Assembly (NCBI GenBank): GCA_963771005.1
Contig: CAVYRO010000002.1
Span: 1,840,558-1,904,557 of the forward strand
Length of the DNA: 64,000 nucleotides
Reading direction: 5' to 3'
From: DASQZK01 sp963771005
GTDB lineage: Bacteria; Bacteroidota; Bacteroidia; Bacteroidales; GCA-2748055
Shown: positions 45,470-55,644 of the stretch, one piece after another
How the letters are laid out: every line of letters starts with the position of its first letter
Numbering within the stretch: the stretch's first letter is position 1
Notes under the pieces: model-generated
Database searches by the model: none
Told to the model about the DNA's origin: nothing
Seen by the model: the letters and a program-made list of their open reading frames with translations, nothing else
Made by a program: the position numbers and the translations under genes

Positions 45470-46981
45470 CTAATAATCCGGATTCTGTGTCACAAGACCC
45501 TTCGAGGTCTCAATCTCAAATTGTGGAATCGGATATAATAAATTGTGAGCATCAATCACATAGGGTCCGTCTTCTCGTTCTGCTGCTAGATGAGCATTCA
45601 TAATTGCAATGACTTCTGATTCAGGGTACCGCAATAAATCTATCCATCTTTGATTTTCAAAAGCAAACTCCCTCCTCCGCTCCAATTGTACTTTTTCAAA
45701 GAATGTTCCGGGAGTGGTTTGGTCAATATCAATTTCCGGATCTGGTACAGAGGGATCCTGTCCGAATGCCCTCCTTCTTACCTGGTTAATTAATTCGTAT
45801 GAAGCTGCACTTTCTCCATCAGCCTCGGCTTTCATCAACAATACGTCAGCATATCGCAACAAAACCATATTGATATCACTACCATCGCCAGCTGCATTTA
45901 AATCAATATACTTACTGATATAGGGTGCAATAGTACCATCCAAATCATACAATCCGAATGAAGCTTCAGCCCTCAGATCTCCTTGTTCATAAATTGTTTG
46001 TACATCATTTGTAGGGATATATGGTGGTGGGGTTGTAAACCCGCCTGCCACTATACCTAATTCTTGCGCCACAACTGTAGGTATGAAAAAATTATTATCA
46101 AATAAACCAGTTTGATTTACTGGATTAAAACTGACCTCGAATATGGATTCTGCTGTATTGTCATTCCCAGCTGCATAAATATCAGCATAATTTGCCAGTA
46201 AACTATATTTGCCAATCACATCATTAAGGACCGTAGACGCAGCAGATGCATTGCCAATTTGTAAATATACTTTACCCAATAGCGCCTGTGCCGCATAACG
46301 GGTTGCTCTTCCAACCTGGTTTAATGGCCCACCTGAATAACTGGTTGGAAGAACGCTTATCGCGTCGGTCAAATCTGAAATAATTTGAGCATAAACATCA
46401 TCTGCAGAGCTTCTGGCAACATTCGCATTGTCAAAATCTTCAGTAGGTTCCAATCTCAAGGGAACTCCCCCCCACATCGTGACCAGGTAAAAATAAGTTA
46501 ACGCCCTCAAATACTTTGCTTCACCCGTTACTCTCTGAATCAGTTCTTCATCTATCGGATTATCAAAAGGAACGCCAGGGGCTCTTTTAATAACAGTATT
46601 GGCATTGTTGATAAGAATGTAATGATTCACCCAAATGTTCACCAGTATATTGTTCGTTGCGATTTCCTGAAAAACATCGAATGCAGCATCAGCCTGGTTC
46701 CCACCTTCGCCGAATTTTACATTATCTGATCTTCCCATTTGCATGATCCAAAAAAGGTTATCACCGAATATGGTACGCTGAGAAGCGTAAACGCCGTTCA
46801 ATGCATAAACCAATTCATCAGCGTTCGAAAAGAAGGCTTCTGCGTCAATACTACCCTGCGGGGCAACATCAATAAAATCTTTACATGATGCAGATATCAT
46901 TAATAAAATGATAATTAATGCTCTAGTTTGAGATTTTATAAATATTGAATGTAAAATACCCCGATTTATAAACTTTTTCAT
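45470..46981 (-). CDS. SusD/RagB family surface lipoprotein
   Basis: A 503-residue lipoprotein with a signal peptide ending in MISASC and the SusD start KDFIDVAPQGSIDAEAFFSNADELVYALNGVY. A helical core contains EAKYLRALTYFYLVTMWGGVPLRL, and the C-terminal block has RYADVLLMKAEAD, ERRREFAFENQRWIDLLRYPE and LYPIPQFEIE..QNPDY. It partners with the SusC encoded 11 bp upstream and binds the glycan at the cell surface. The following stem-loop separates it from the enzyme genes. Confidence 0.94.
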   Translation of the reverse strand: MKKFINRGILHSIFIKSQTRALIIILLMISASCKDFIDVAPQGSIDAEAFFSNADELVYALNGVYASQRTIFGDNLFWIMQMGRSDNVKFGEGGNQADAAFDVFQEIATNNILVNIWVNHYILINNANTVIKRAPGVPFDNPIDEELIQRVTGEAKYLRALTYFYLVTMWGGVPLRLEPTEDFDNANVARSSADDVYAQIISDLTDAISVLPTSYSGGPLNQVGRATRYAAQALLGKVYLQIGNASAASTVLNDVIGKYSLLANYADIYAAGNDNTAESIFEVSFNPVNQTGLFDNNFFIPTVVAQELGIVAGGFTTPPPYIPTNDVQTIYEQGDLRAEASFGLYDLDGTIAPYISKYIDLNAAGDGSDINMVLLRYADVLLMKAEADGESAASYELINQVRRRAFGQDPSVPDPEIDIDQTTPGTFFEKVQLERRREFAFENQRWIDLLRYPESEVIAIMNAHLAAEREDGPYVIDAHNLLYPIPQFEIETSKGLVTQNPDY

Positions 46982-46992
46982 ATGATTTTCAT

Positions 46993-49900
46993 TTAAAAGT
47001 TAACACTTATTCCCAGGATCCATGTTCTTGGCAAAGGAAGACCTGGAGGGCTGTTTAAGCCAAGCTCCCTGCCGTCTGTAACCGATGCAATCTGAGAGCC
47101 TCCAATCAGTGCCGGACCACCTGCTGATTGTCTTCGAGCTTCAGGATTTCCACCAATAAAATCTGTGAACATGTAGAGGTTTTCAACTGAGGTAAAAATC
47201 CTGGCATTGGACATACCCAATTTCTCAGATATTGAATTTGGCAAATGGTATGAAAGTGTGGCATTTCTTATTCTAAGATAGTCTGTTTTTTGTACCCCCA
47301 AACTGGAAACCGGACCGATTTGAGTGTCAAAACCATTAGCTGCAGGAGTTTTTCCATCCCCAGGGTGGGAATCATCAATGTACCTGCCATCATACCAGTA
47401 ATCTTTTGAAAGATTGGTTCTGCGGAATGGTGCAGCAATCTGTATTTGCCAGAAATCATAAACATATGCGCCACGCTGACCGTTGAACAATACATTCAGA
47501 TCAAAATTTTTATATTTCAGGTAAGTATTGAATCCATATATCAGATCCAAATTGGTATCGCCTATCAACTGACCATCAGGTCCAAGGAAGTTGCTAATAG
47601 TACCATCCCCGTTAACGTCCTCATAAATTGCAGCTCCTGGCGTTTTCAAAGGTTGAGCAGACTGATCATCACCTACCCGTGCAATTTTAATAACTTTTGG
47701 GCCTACTATTTGCTGTAGTTCGCCTCCCACGACCCGCCTTAGAGCCCCGAAGAAGTTCAGGATTTCCTCATCGCCTCCTAAATCCAGGATTTCCTGATTA
47801 TTAGTAGTCATATTTCCTCCAACAGACCATTCCCAATCCTTTGTATCAACAAGTATTAAGTTTAGTGTGAGCTCTACCCCTTTATTACGCATGCTGCCAA
47901 TATTGGTCAGGAATGTAGAGTAACCAGAAGAAGGAACAATATTTTTTGTCAATAAAAGGTTAGTGGTTTCATTGTTAAAATAGTCAATTACCATATTAAG
48001 GCGATAATTGAACATATTCAAGTCTAATCCTGCATTAAGCTGCCTGGATGTCTCCCACGTTAGATTGTTATTCCCTGGATTACCTAATGTAGTTCCAAAG
48101 GTGGTACTAGTGCCAAAAGATTGGTTTACTGCATTTAAAGTTGCTCGTGATGCAAATGGGGGTATTGCGTTACTTCCGGTTGTACCATATGAAAACCTCA
48201 GCTTTCCGCTATTTAAACTATTAATGCCTTGCATAAAGGACTCTTCAGAAAATCTCCAGCCCAAAGCAAATGAGGCAAAAGTTTGATATCGATTGTTGGC
48301 TCCAAATACTGAACTTCCATCCGTTCTGACAGTACCGGTAATTAAATACCTGTCTTTAAATCCATAATTAAGTCGACCAAGATAAGAAACCAGAGTGCTT
48401 TCAGATGAACCATTCGAGCCAGTTCGGGTATCTGAATTTCCGATGTTCACATTTCGCACTCCTGGTACCTGTAGTTCCCTCACATTGGCACTAACTGATT
48501 CACTCGAATTTTTTTGAAGCGTAAAACCACCCAGAATATCAAAAGAATGATCCTTGACTACCTTTTTATAATTTATTGTATTTTCATTCAGCCAATCTAA
48601 CAATTGTGACTGCCCAACATCGTAAAAAGAAACAGCTGACATTCCCTGTGGAACAGTCTGACCTATTGTTGGCAGGTAGTAGGTCTGCGATTTGTCAGTT
48701 CCTAAATTCGTTGAAGCAGTGGTCATCAATACTAGTCCATCAATAACTTCCCATTTTCCATAAAGCCCTCCGATCATTCGAAAAAGGTCTCTGTTAGAAT
48801 TGTAATTACGCATTGTTTCAAGGGGATTACCAATTGGTAAAGCTCCTACAAGGTCCGAATTCATAGAATAGGTTCCGTCTTCCCTGTAAATGGGAACAAT
48901 GGGTGCCATTAGCTTAGCCTGGGCATACAATGATGACCAGTCTCCTCCATCAGTTTCGGGACCGCTCCTGCCTATAATTGAATAATTCGGAGCAATATTT
49001 AATCCCAGCGTGACCCTTTCTATGGGTTTATAATCAACTTTAATCCTGGCAGAATATTTGTCAAATTCTTCACCTTTAACAATACCTTCCTGGCTCAGAT
49101 AATTAGCAGATATTAAGTAAGTCACCTTTTCATCACCTCCGGATGCAGAAACTGAATAATTTTGATAGGTACCATTCCGGAAGATCTGGTCCAGCCAGTC
49201 TGTATCCGTTTTTCCATCCCAGTAATTGGCGATAAAATCCGGAATTGTTCCGTTATTTTGTTCTTTATGAAATTGTACATACTCCTCTGCATTTAAAACA
49301 TCAATTTTTGCATAACCGGGAACTGAAGAGACTCCTCCTGTAACACTTACGTTAAATGTAGATTGTCCCGCTCTTCCAGACTTTGTAGTAACAATGATTA
49401 CTCCATTCGCTCCCCTCGATCCATAAATTGCGGTCGCAGATGCATCTTTTAAAACCTCGATAGATTGAATATCTGCAGGATTGATCGATTGAGCATTTCG
49501 CTGGTCGGTCGGGAATCCGTCAATGACCCATAAAGGTGAGGTTCCGGCTGTAATTGAACCTAATCCCCTGATTGAGACAGTACCCAATTCTCCAGGTGAA
49601 GCCGACCTCTGCGCGATATTAAGCCCAGGAACATTTCCCTGAAGTGCTTCTTCAGCAGAAGTAACTGGTCTTGATACAAGCTTATCCGCGTCAACTTTTG
49701 AAATTGCACCGGTAACATCCTGTTTTCTTGCTGTACCATATCCAATGGCTACAACTTCGTCGATGTTGAAAACATCCTCCTCCATGCTCACATCGATGGT
49801 TACTCTGTTGTTAACAGGAATTTCAAGAGTTTTCATTCCAATAAATGAAAATTCCAGTACACCATTTTCAGGTACGCCGGAAATGGAATATTCTCCCCGG

Positions 49901-50064
49901 GCATTCGTAATTGTTCCGATCGTAGTGCCTTTTACCGTTACAGTGGCGCCAATGACAGGTTCGCCATTTTCATCAATGACTTTGCCCCTGACATCCTGCG
50001 CTATGCTCGCAGCACTGGAAAGAACAATAAACAATGGTATTAGCAGTAGTTTAAATTTTCCCAT
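46993..50064 (-). CDS. SusC/RagA family TonB-linked outer membrane protein
   Basis: A 1023-residue transporter. Signal peptide LLLIPLFIVLSSAASIAQ, carboxypeptidase-regulatory-like domain (VRGKVIDENGEPVIGATVTV), the hallmark VVAIGYGTARKQDVTGAIS, plug (SIRGLGSITAGTSPLWVIDG, DASATAIYGSRGANGVIIVTT) and barrel ending WILGISVNF. It is the first gene of the locus with SusD, an unknown lipoprotein, two GH116 and GH78 enzymes, so the imported ligand probably contains rhamnose and glucose or xylose. To the eye it is more AT-rich than the SusC at 9.6 kb. No ECF sigma factor or hybrid two-component regulator adjoins it. Confidence 0.94.
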   Translation of the reverse strand: MGKFKLLLIPLFIVLSSAASIAQDVRGKVIDENGEPVIGATVTVKGTTIGTITNARGEYSISGVPENGVLEFSFIGMKTLEIPVNNRVTIDVSMEEDVFNIDEVVAIGYGTARKQDVTGAISKVDADKLVSRPVTSAEEALQGNVPGLNIAQRSASPGELGTVSIRGLGSITAGTSPLWVIDGFPTDQRNAQSINPADIQSIEVLKDASATAIYGSRGANGVIIVTTKSGRAGQSTFNVSVTGGVSSVPGYAKIDVLNAEEYVQFHKEQNNGTIPDFIANYWDGKTDTDWLDQIFRNGTYQNYSVSASGGDEKVTYLISANYLSQEGIVKGEEFDKYSARIKVDYKPIERVTLGLNIAPNYSIIGRSGPETDGGDWSSLYAQAKLMAPIVPIYREDGTYSMNSDLVGALPIGNPLETMRNYNSNRDLFRMIGGLYGKWEVIDGLVLMTTASTNLGTDKSQTYYLPTIGQTVPQGMSAVSFYDVGQSQLLDWLNENTINYKKVVKDHSFDILGGFTLQKNSSESVSANVRELQVPGVRNVNIGNSDTRTGSNGSSESTLVSYLGRLNYGFKDRYLITGTVRTDGSSVFGANNRYQTFASFALGWRFSEESFMQGINSLNSGKLRFSYGTTGSNAIPPFASRATLNAVNQSFGTSTTFGTTLGNPGNNNLTWETSRQLNAGLDLNMFNYRLNMVIDYFNNETTNLLLTKNIVPSSGYSTFLTNIGSMRNKGVELTLNLILVDTKDWEWSVGGNMTTNNQEILDLGGDEEILNFFGALRRVVGGELQQIVGPKVIKIARVGDDQSAQPLKTPGAAIYEDVNGDGTISNFLGPDGQLIGDTNLDLIYGFNTYLKYKNFDLNVLFNGQRGAYVYDFWQIQIAAPFRRTNLSKDYWYDGRYIDDSHPGDGKTPAANGFDTQIGPVSSLGVQKTDYLRIRNATLSYHLPNSISEKLGMSNARIFTSVENLYMFTDFIGGNPEARRQSAGGPALIGGSQIASVTDGRELGLNSPPGLPLPRTWILGISVNF

Positions 50065-50462
50065 GGAATTTGGAATTAAAGTTAGTAGTTAATAATCCGG
50101 TGAATTTTAAATAAATGTATGATTCAAATAGGTAATAAAAGGGAAAAAATCGAATAGAAAGGTGGAGAAGATTTTAAACAGGGAGGAAAAAACATTTTAA
50201 AAAGAGTAATCTGATTCACTTTTGATCATATGATATAGTATTTCAGAATTATAGGCCTTCAGTGATTTGGAAATAGAAACTTATGCACCCGCAGGTTTGC
50301 TAAGGGTGGGTAACGGTTGTTGATTATTGAATTTTTCATCATTCCGTTTAAAATTAAGACAGCAGGTTGAAAATCATCACCCCGCACCCAAGCCTCATTT
50401 CTCGTTATTTATTCTTATCTTCGCAGCCTTTTTAGACAATGATTTTTAAAGGAATGTGAAGA
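50065..50462. other. Divergent intergenic region between SusC and ABC-F genes
   Basis: 398 bp without a gene. AT-rich, and must carry the promoters for the SusC-led locus (minus) and the ABC-F gene (plus). TTATCTTCG at about 50414-50422 resembles a plus-strand -7 box (TAnnTTTG) with one mismatch. I found no clear consensus promoter for the SusC side and no ECF sigma gene, operator palindrome or riboswitch. Confidence 0.5.
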
Positions 50463-52076
50463 ATGATTACAGTTGCGAATCTAAGGATACAGTTTGGTAA
50501 GAGAATATTGTTCCAGGATGTGAACATGAAGTTTACGGCGGGGAACTGTTACGGGGTGATTGGCGCAAATGGCGCCGGTAAATCAACTTTCCTGAAGGCC
50601 ATTTCGGGAGAGATCGATCCTACCGCCGGGCATATAAGCCTGGGACCCGGTGAGCGGCTTTCGGTTCTGAACCAGGATCATCATGCTTTCGACGACAGTA
50701 CGGTCATCGATACCGTTCTGAAAGGGCATTACCAGCTTTGGAACCTGATACAGGAAAAAAATGAGATCTATCTGAAGCCCGATTTCTCGGACGAGGATGG
50801 CATCAGGGCCGCTGAGCTGGAGGGGAAATTTGCGGATCTCAACGGTTGGAATGCGGAAAGTGATGCATCTATCCTTCTCAGCAACCTCGGGTTAAAAGCG
50901 GAATTGCATTACAGCCTGATGAAAAATCTCAGCGGAAAACAGAAGGTACGGGCTCTTCTTGCCCAGGCACTTTTTGGGAAGCCGGATAACCTGCTGCTGG
51001 ATGAGCCGACCAACGACCTGGACCTGGAAACGGTAGTATGGCTGGAGAATTATCTTTCCAATTATGAAAATACGGTACTGGTGGTGTCGCATGACCGGCA
51101 TTTTCTGGATGCGATAAGCACGCATACCATCGACATTGATTATGGGAGAATACAACTTTTTGCCGGAAATTACAGTTTCTGGTACCTGAGCAGTCAGCTT
51201 GCCCTGAGGCAACAACAGGTGCAAAACAAGAAGGCCGAAGAGAAAAAGAAGGAACTGCTCGAGTTCATCGCCCGCTTCAGTGCCAATGTATCCAAATCCA
51301 GGCAAACCACCAGCCGCAAAAAAATGCTGGAGAAACTCCGGGTCGAGGATATCAAACCTTCCACCCGTAAATATCCCGGCATCATCTTCACTCCAGGACG
51401 TGAAGCCGGCGACAAGATCCTCGATATTCAAAATCTGAGTGCAAGCATCGACGGAATCACGCTGTTCAGTAACCTGAACCTGGTTGCCAATAAAGGAGAT
51501 AAGATCGTATTTCTCTCCCGGGATTCCCGCGCCGCCAGTGCCCTTTTCGAGATCATCAATGGCAATCGCAGACCCGACAGCGGAAAGTACAAGTGGGGAC
51601 AGACCATCACGCCGGCCTATCTGCCGCTTGATAACTCCGGGTTCTTCAACAGCGATATGAGCCTCTTTGACTGGTTGTGTCAGTTCACAGAGGACACTAC
51701 GGAATTCTACATCCGTGGTTACCTTGGGAAAATGCTCTTTTCCGGTGAAGAAGTCTATAAAAAGGTGAATGTCCTTTCGGGAGGCGAGAAAATGCGTTGT
51801 ATGATATCGCGCATGATGCTTAACAATCCCAATGCCCTGGTGCTCGACACCCCGACCAACCACCTCGATCTGGAATCCATCCAGGCATTCAACAACAACC
51901 TGATAAAATTTCCCGGGAATGTTTTCATGGCGTCTCACGACCACGAATTTATCCAATCGGTCTGCAACCGGATCGTTGAACTGACGCCCAAAGGGATCAT
52001 CGATAAGCTGATGGATTATGATGATTATATTACGGATGAGCGAATTAAGGAGTTGAGAGAGGAGATGTGGGGATAG
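50463..52076 (+). CDS. ABC-F family ATPase (YbiT-like), second domain degenerate
   Basis: A 537-residue soluble protein with two ABC domains and no membrane segment. Domain 1 is intact: GANGAGKST (about 33-41), the signature NLSGKQKVRALLAQ and LLLDEPTNDLDLE. The ABC-F linker with coiled coil lies at about 240-300. In domain 2 the Walker A position reads FLSRDSRAASALFEII, without the GKS/T, and the catalytic glutamate of Walker B is threonine (LVLDTPTNHLDLES), although its signature NVLSGGEKMR is normal. ABC-F proteins bind the ribosome E site and rescue or modulate translation. The asymmetry suggests ATP hydrolysis at only one composite site, or a lineage-specific trait. Confidence 0.88.
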   Translation: MITVANLRIQFGKRILFQDVNMKFTAGNCYGVIGANGAGKSTFLKAISGEIDPTAGHISLGPGERLSVLNQDHHAFDDSTVIDTVLKGHYQLWNLIQEKNEIYLKPDFSDEDGIRAAELEGKFADLNGWNAESDASILLSNLGLKAELHYSLMKNLSGKQKVRALLAQALFGKPDNLLLDEPTNDLDLETVVWLENYLSNYENTVLVVSHDRHFLDAISTHTIDIDYGRIQLFAGNYSFWYLSSQLALRQQQVQNKKAEEKKKELLEFIARFSANVSKSRQTTSRKKMLEKLRVEDIKPSTRKYPGIIFTPGREAGDKILDIQNLSASIDGITLFSNLNLVANKGDKIVFLSRDSRAASALFEIINGNRRPDSGKYKWGQTITPAYLPLDNSGFFNSDMSLFDWLCQFTEDTTEFYIRGYLGKMLFSGEEVYKKVNVLSGGEKMRCMISRMMLNNPNALVLDTPTNHLDLESIQAFNNNLIKFPGNVFMASHDHEFIQSVCNRIVELTPKGIIDKLMDYDDYITDERIKELREEMWG

Positions 52077-52495
52077 GAAGAGGAAGAGGAGTTTAACCAC
52101 AGATTGCACAGATTATCACAGATTAAGAAAGATTTGTTTCAGATGGTTTGAAATGGTTTGAAATGGTTTGAAAGAAGAGGAACGCGGATTTGACGGATTT
52201 TGACGGGTGATCGCGGGTTTAATGGTTTGAAATGGTTTGAAATGGTTTGAAAGAAGAGGAACGCGGATTTGACGGATTTTGACGGGTGATCGCGGGTTTA
52301 ATGGTTTGAAATGGTTTGAAATGGTTTGAAATGGTTTGAAATGGTTTGAAGATCGGATTTTCAGGTAGGTGATTTGAATCCCATTCACCAAATCACCAAA
52401 TCACCAAATTCTTAATCCGTGAGAATCCGTTCCGATAGCCATCGGAATCCGTCAAATCCGCGTTCCTCTTCCTCTTCCTCTTCCTCTTCACCAAA
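52077..52495. repeat. 79-bp tandem repeats and AATGGTTTGA decamer array
   Basis: No gene. Two tandem 79-bp units (52142-52220 and 52221-52299), each made of three AATGGTTTGA decamers, AAGAAGAGGAACGCGGATTT, GACGGATTTTGACGGG and TGATCGCGGGTTT, are followed by five more AATGGTTTGA decamers up to about 52349, then CACCAAAT and CCTCTT runs. The vocabulary is shared with 25051-25384. The array runs into the 3' end of the lactonase-like gene, whose last residues GDLVIW are encoded by a repeat unit. Confidence 0.85.
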
Positions 52496-54411
52496 TCACC
52501 AAATCACCAAATCACCAAATTCTCCCATTGAAACCACCACCATATCCCATGCTCTCAACTGAATTTTCAATTTTGAAAAATGTGGCGTGGAACTATAAAG
52601 TATGGATCTCATACCCTTTATAGAAAAATGCGGATCTAACCGGATTTCCATGCTTTCATTGGAAAAGCTAAAAAGAAACAGTTTGGTTTCCGGATCTGAT
52701 TTGACGATTATCCCATCGAATAAAAGCGGATGAGAAGACTGAGAATGCATGACCTTCGAAAAATCTATAATTTCTCTTAGTGCCTCATAAACCGGGAAGA
52801 TCTCTTTTGGTTTGGTTCTGAATTTTTCGGGAAAGCCGGGTGGAAATTCTCCCTGAATCAATCCTTTCCAGTCTACCGTTTCGTAATAACTTACCAGGTC
52901 TGCCCCTGCCTGTGTTAAAAATTTCAAACTTCCAAGAGTCCAGCTGCCGGTAAAAACTGACGATTGCCTTGAATCGACTGAAGATGGTAGTTTACCAGTG
53001 CCAGGCTTTGATTCAACGGTTGTGCCTGCCACATTGAAACGCTGTTTCAAACTTACCGGAGACACAAAGACGGGTTTCTCCGGGAAAAGCCCCTGGCAGA
53101 TTTGATCACATCCGCCTGTGCTTCCAGGTTTTCAACGATGGATAAAATATCGAAGGCATGAACCTGTGGGCAAATCGTGAAGTTGACAAAATCCGCATTT
53201 TTAATTGCAGGACGATTTCTGTTCAGTTCAGCAAAATAAGCATTGACACCGGTACCCAGTTTGATTCCTGGAAAATCATCCCGGATCTGAAATTCAAGTT
53301 CATTGATTTTTGTGAACGCTAAATGATCTTGACCTACCGGAAGAAGATACATTACGTCAGCACAAAATTCTTTGCAAAGTTTTGCAAAGAGATGATATTC
53401 ATTTTGATAGTCGTTGGAAAGGTAAAGCACCACAAATAAGGGCCAACCGAATAAATGGCTTTCCCTGGCAGCTTTTTTAAAATTGATTCTGAAACCTGGC
53501 TTACCGGGCTTAACTTCAATTCTTAAATGTTTTAATGAAAGTCCGGTTAGCAAATCAAGCTCGTATTGGGTCAATGATTCCTTTCGTGAGCTCATTGCCG
53601 TTCCCAATTCAGGTAGCGAAGACAACCGGTCAGGATAAACGGAAAATACAAATTCATTGGAATTTTCCGATATGATCAGATCATTTTTAACGATTAATTC
53701 CACCACCTGGTAAACCGTCTCTCCTTTTTTCATCTTTGCCGGAAATGGCAGTCCGAGTGGTGTACAATACGTTTTGAACGATGCATCAGTCCAGTTTCGC
53801 TGGTCTTCCATTTCAAATATATCACCTGAAAAATTTAATGTACTGGTAACTCCGGATGCAGGCGACCAGATCAGCTTTTGTATATTTCCGGCCGGCTGAT
53901 GAGCCGAAATCATCTCCGGGAATATAAAATCGGTAGTGTTTCCATCCGGATGAATTACCTTTCCGTATTTTCCGGAACATTCGGAAATGGGATGCAATAC
54001 ACAAAATCCGATTCTGTTTTTCAGAAAATCAGTTTGGGCTTTCCCCAACATTTCAAAGCGGATCCTGTTATTTTTCCCGGAAATGTGATATTCTGCAAAG
54101 AAATGGATTGAGCCGGATTGGTATCTTAATTTTAGGCTGATCTCAAACGATTTCTTATCAATTTTAAGAGACTCTGATTCAATATGGGGCTCTATCGTTT
54201 CCCAATTCCGATCACGAACCGCAGAATATATCCTACGGAGAATCTCAATATTTCCCAGTCTGATCAAACGAAGTGAACCATTTTCATATACCACATCCAA
54301 CTCCCCGGCTTTTAATCTGACTTGTGCGGGAAGGGGGTCGGCACTGCCATATGCTTTTATTCTTTGTTCGGGAGTCATTTTTACAATGGGTATAGAAATA
54401 CATGCTGCCAT
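52496..54411 (-). pseudogene. apnL: D-apionate lactonase (ApnL)-like protein, one frameshift
   Basis: Two frames (53053-54594 and 52496-53065) join to about 638 residues from the ATG at 54411. Diagnostic segments as I know the ApnL family are LPAQVRLKAGELDVVYENG, RNWETIEPHIES, NRIGFCVLHPISECSG, FPEMISAHQPAG, EMEDQRNWTDASFKTYCTP and a TIM-barrel-like half with RIEVKPG and VNFTICPQVHAFD. ApnL hydrolyses D-apionolactone to D-apionate. Restoring one G in a GGGG run near 53086 gives a continuous ARGLFPEKPVFVSPVSLKQRF. It is downstream of the ApsD-like gene in a reconstructed apiose operon. The C terminus runs into intergenic repeats and may be altered. The start is uncertain, since the frame is open to 54594. 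Confidence 0.68.
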
Positions 54412-54529
54412 TTTCTGAGAAAGGCGTCTCAATCGACCAGGGACCACAAGAGAACCGGTTTCATTTTTAATCTGCTTGAAAGCCGCGTCACCAGGAATCC
54501 GGGTAAAAAGGGATGTCTCATCTTCAGGG

Positions 54530-55555
54530 TTATTTAAAAAGATCAAGATGAATGACTTTTCCTGAAGTTGCTGATTTATAAGCTGCCCAAACAAGTTTTA
54601 CGGTTTCAAAATTGTCGTCTCCTGTATTTTCGGCTTTGCCTTTTCCGAGCATATCGTCAAGGATGTTTTGGTTGATATCGACAATACTAGGAGGTTCGGG
54701 TTTCAGCCGGTCGGTTTGCCAGGGATAGGCTTGCATTGGAACTACCTCTTTTGAAGTTCCGCCTGGCGAGGTAATGCTGATTTCAAATTCACCGTCCAGT
54801 CGAATACTGCCTTTATCACCTTCAATCAGCAGCGTTGTTTGAGGAAAAATCTCCTTTTCCAGCGGAGAGCTGAACGAAATTTTCTGGATACAAACCACAC
54901 CATTTTTCATTTTTAAAATTGAAGTTGTCACATCTTCGCCTTTTATGGTTGGGTTTACTGTTTGTTTTTCGCAATAAATGGTTTCCGCTTCCCCAAATAA
55001 ATAGCGTAATACATCGAACTGGTGCGAACCCTGATCGGTAAGCGCAAATTCTTCAAGTTCAGCTAAAAATGGTTGGGTTTCGAACAATGGGAAAGCAGTT
55101 AAAAAAGCAGTTTCACAACGAAAAGCTTTTCCAATAACTCCTGAATTCAAAATTTCTTTCACCCTTCGGAATTGCGGTTGCCAACGGTAATTTTCATGCA
55201 CATAAAACCGGACTCCTGCATTTTTATGGCTTTCATCATGCGTTTTGCAGCTTCGTAATCTGGAGCCAGCGGTTTTTGGCAAATTACATCCACACCATAT
55301 TTTGCACCAAGAACTGTAAATTTTTCATGAGTATCCACATCAGTAATGATGTCGATAAAATCAAGTTATTCGTTTTTAAGCAGTTCTTCTGCATCATCAT
55401 ATACAATGCGGAATGTTAAAACGTTTGGCTAATTCCTCGGCTTTCGAACTGGTGCGGTTGTACAGTGCAACACATTCTGCACCTTCCAGTTCCTGCCAGG
55501 CACCAATTTGAAACTGACTCCAAAAGCCGCAACCGAATATGGCAAATTTTTTCAT
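54530..55555 (-). pseudogene. apsD: D-apiose dehydrogenase (ApsD)-like Gfo/Idh oxidoreductase, broken frames
   Basis: Hand-joined frames give about 340 residues. It starts MKKFAIFGCGFWSQFQIGAW, then ECVALYNRTSSKAEELAKRF, YDDAEELLKNE, LDFIDIITDVDTHEKF, VDVICQKPLAPDYEAAKRMM, GVRFYVHENYRWQPQFRRV and ALTDQGSHQFDVLRYLFG. These agree with the ApsD branch of Gfo/Idh/MocA enzymes, which oxidise D-apiose to apionolactone. Lesions: an extra base near 55403, an in-frame TAA near 55366 where Lys or Glu is expected, and a missing A in an A5 run near 55228. Conservation around the breaks is high, so errors or very recent decay are likelier than an old pseudogene. The name rests on motif memory and context. 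Confidence 0.68.
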
Positions 55556-55644
55556 GAGTAGTGAGATTTATAGGATTGATAAGTCAATACCATGACCAAT
55601 CAAGTCATTCGTTGAAATTTTAAATGAACTGAATCCGAAACTTT

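Noticed and set aside
50892..52109. A 405-codon open frame antisense to the ABC-F gene
   Set aside because: It is the mirror of a well-conserved ABC-F coding sequence, its product has no recognisable motif, and it has no promoter or neighbours to support it.
54411..54594. Upstream extension of the lactonase-like frame
   Set aside because: The frame is open to 54594, but it overlaps the end of the dehydrogenase gene and the extra residues do not resemble the family, so the ATG at 54411 was preferred.
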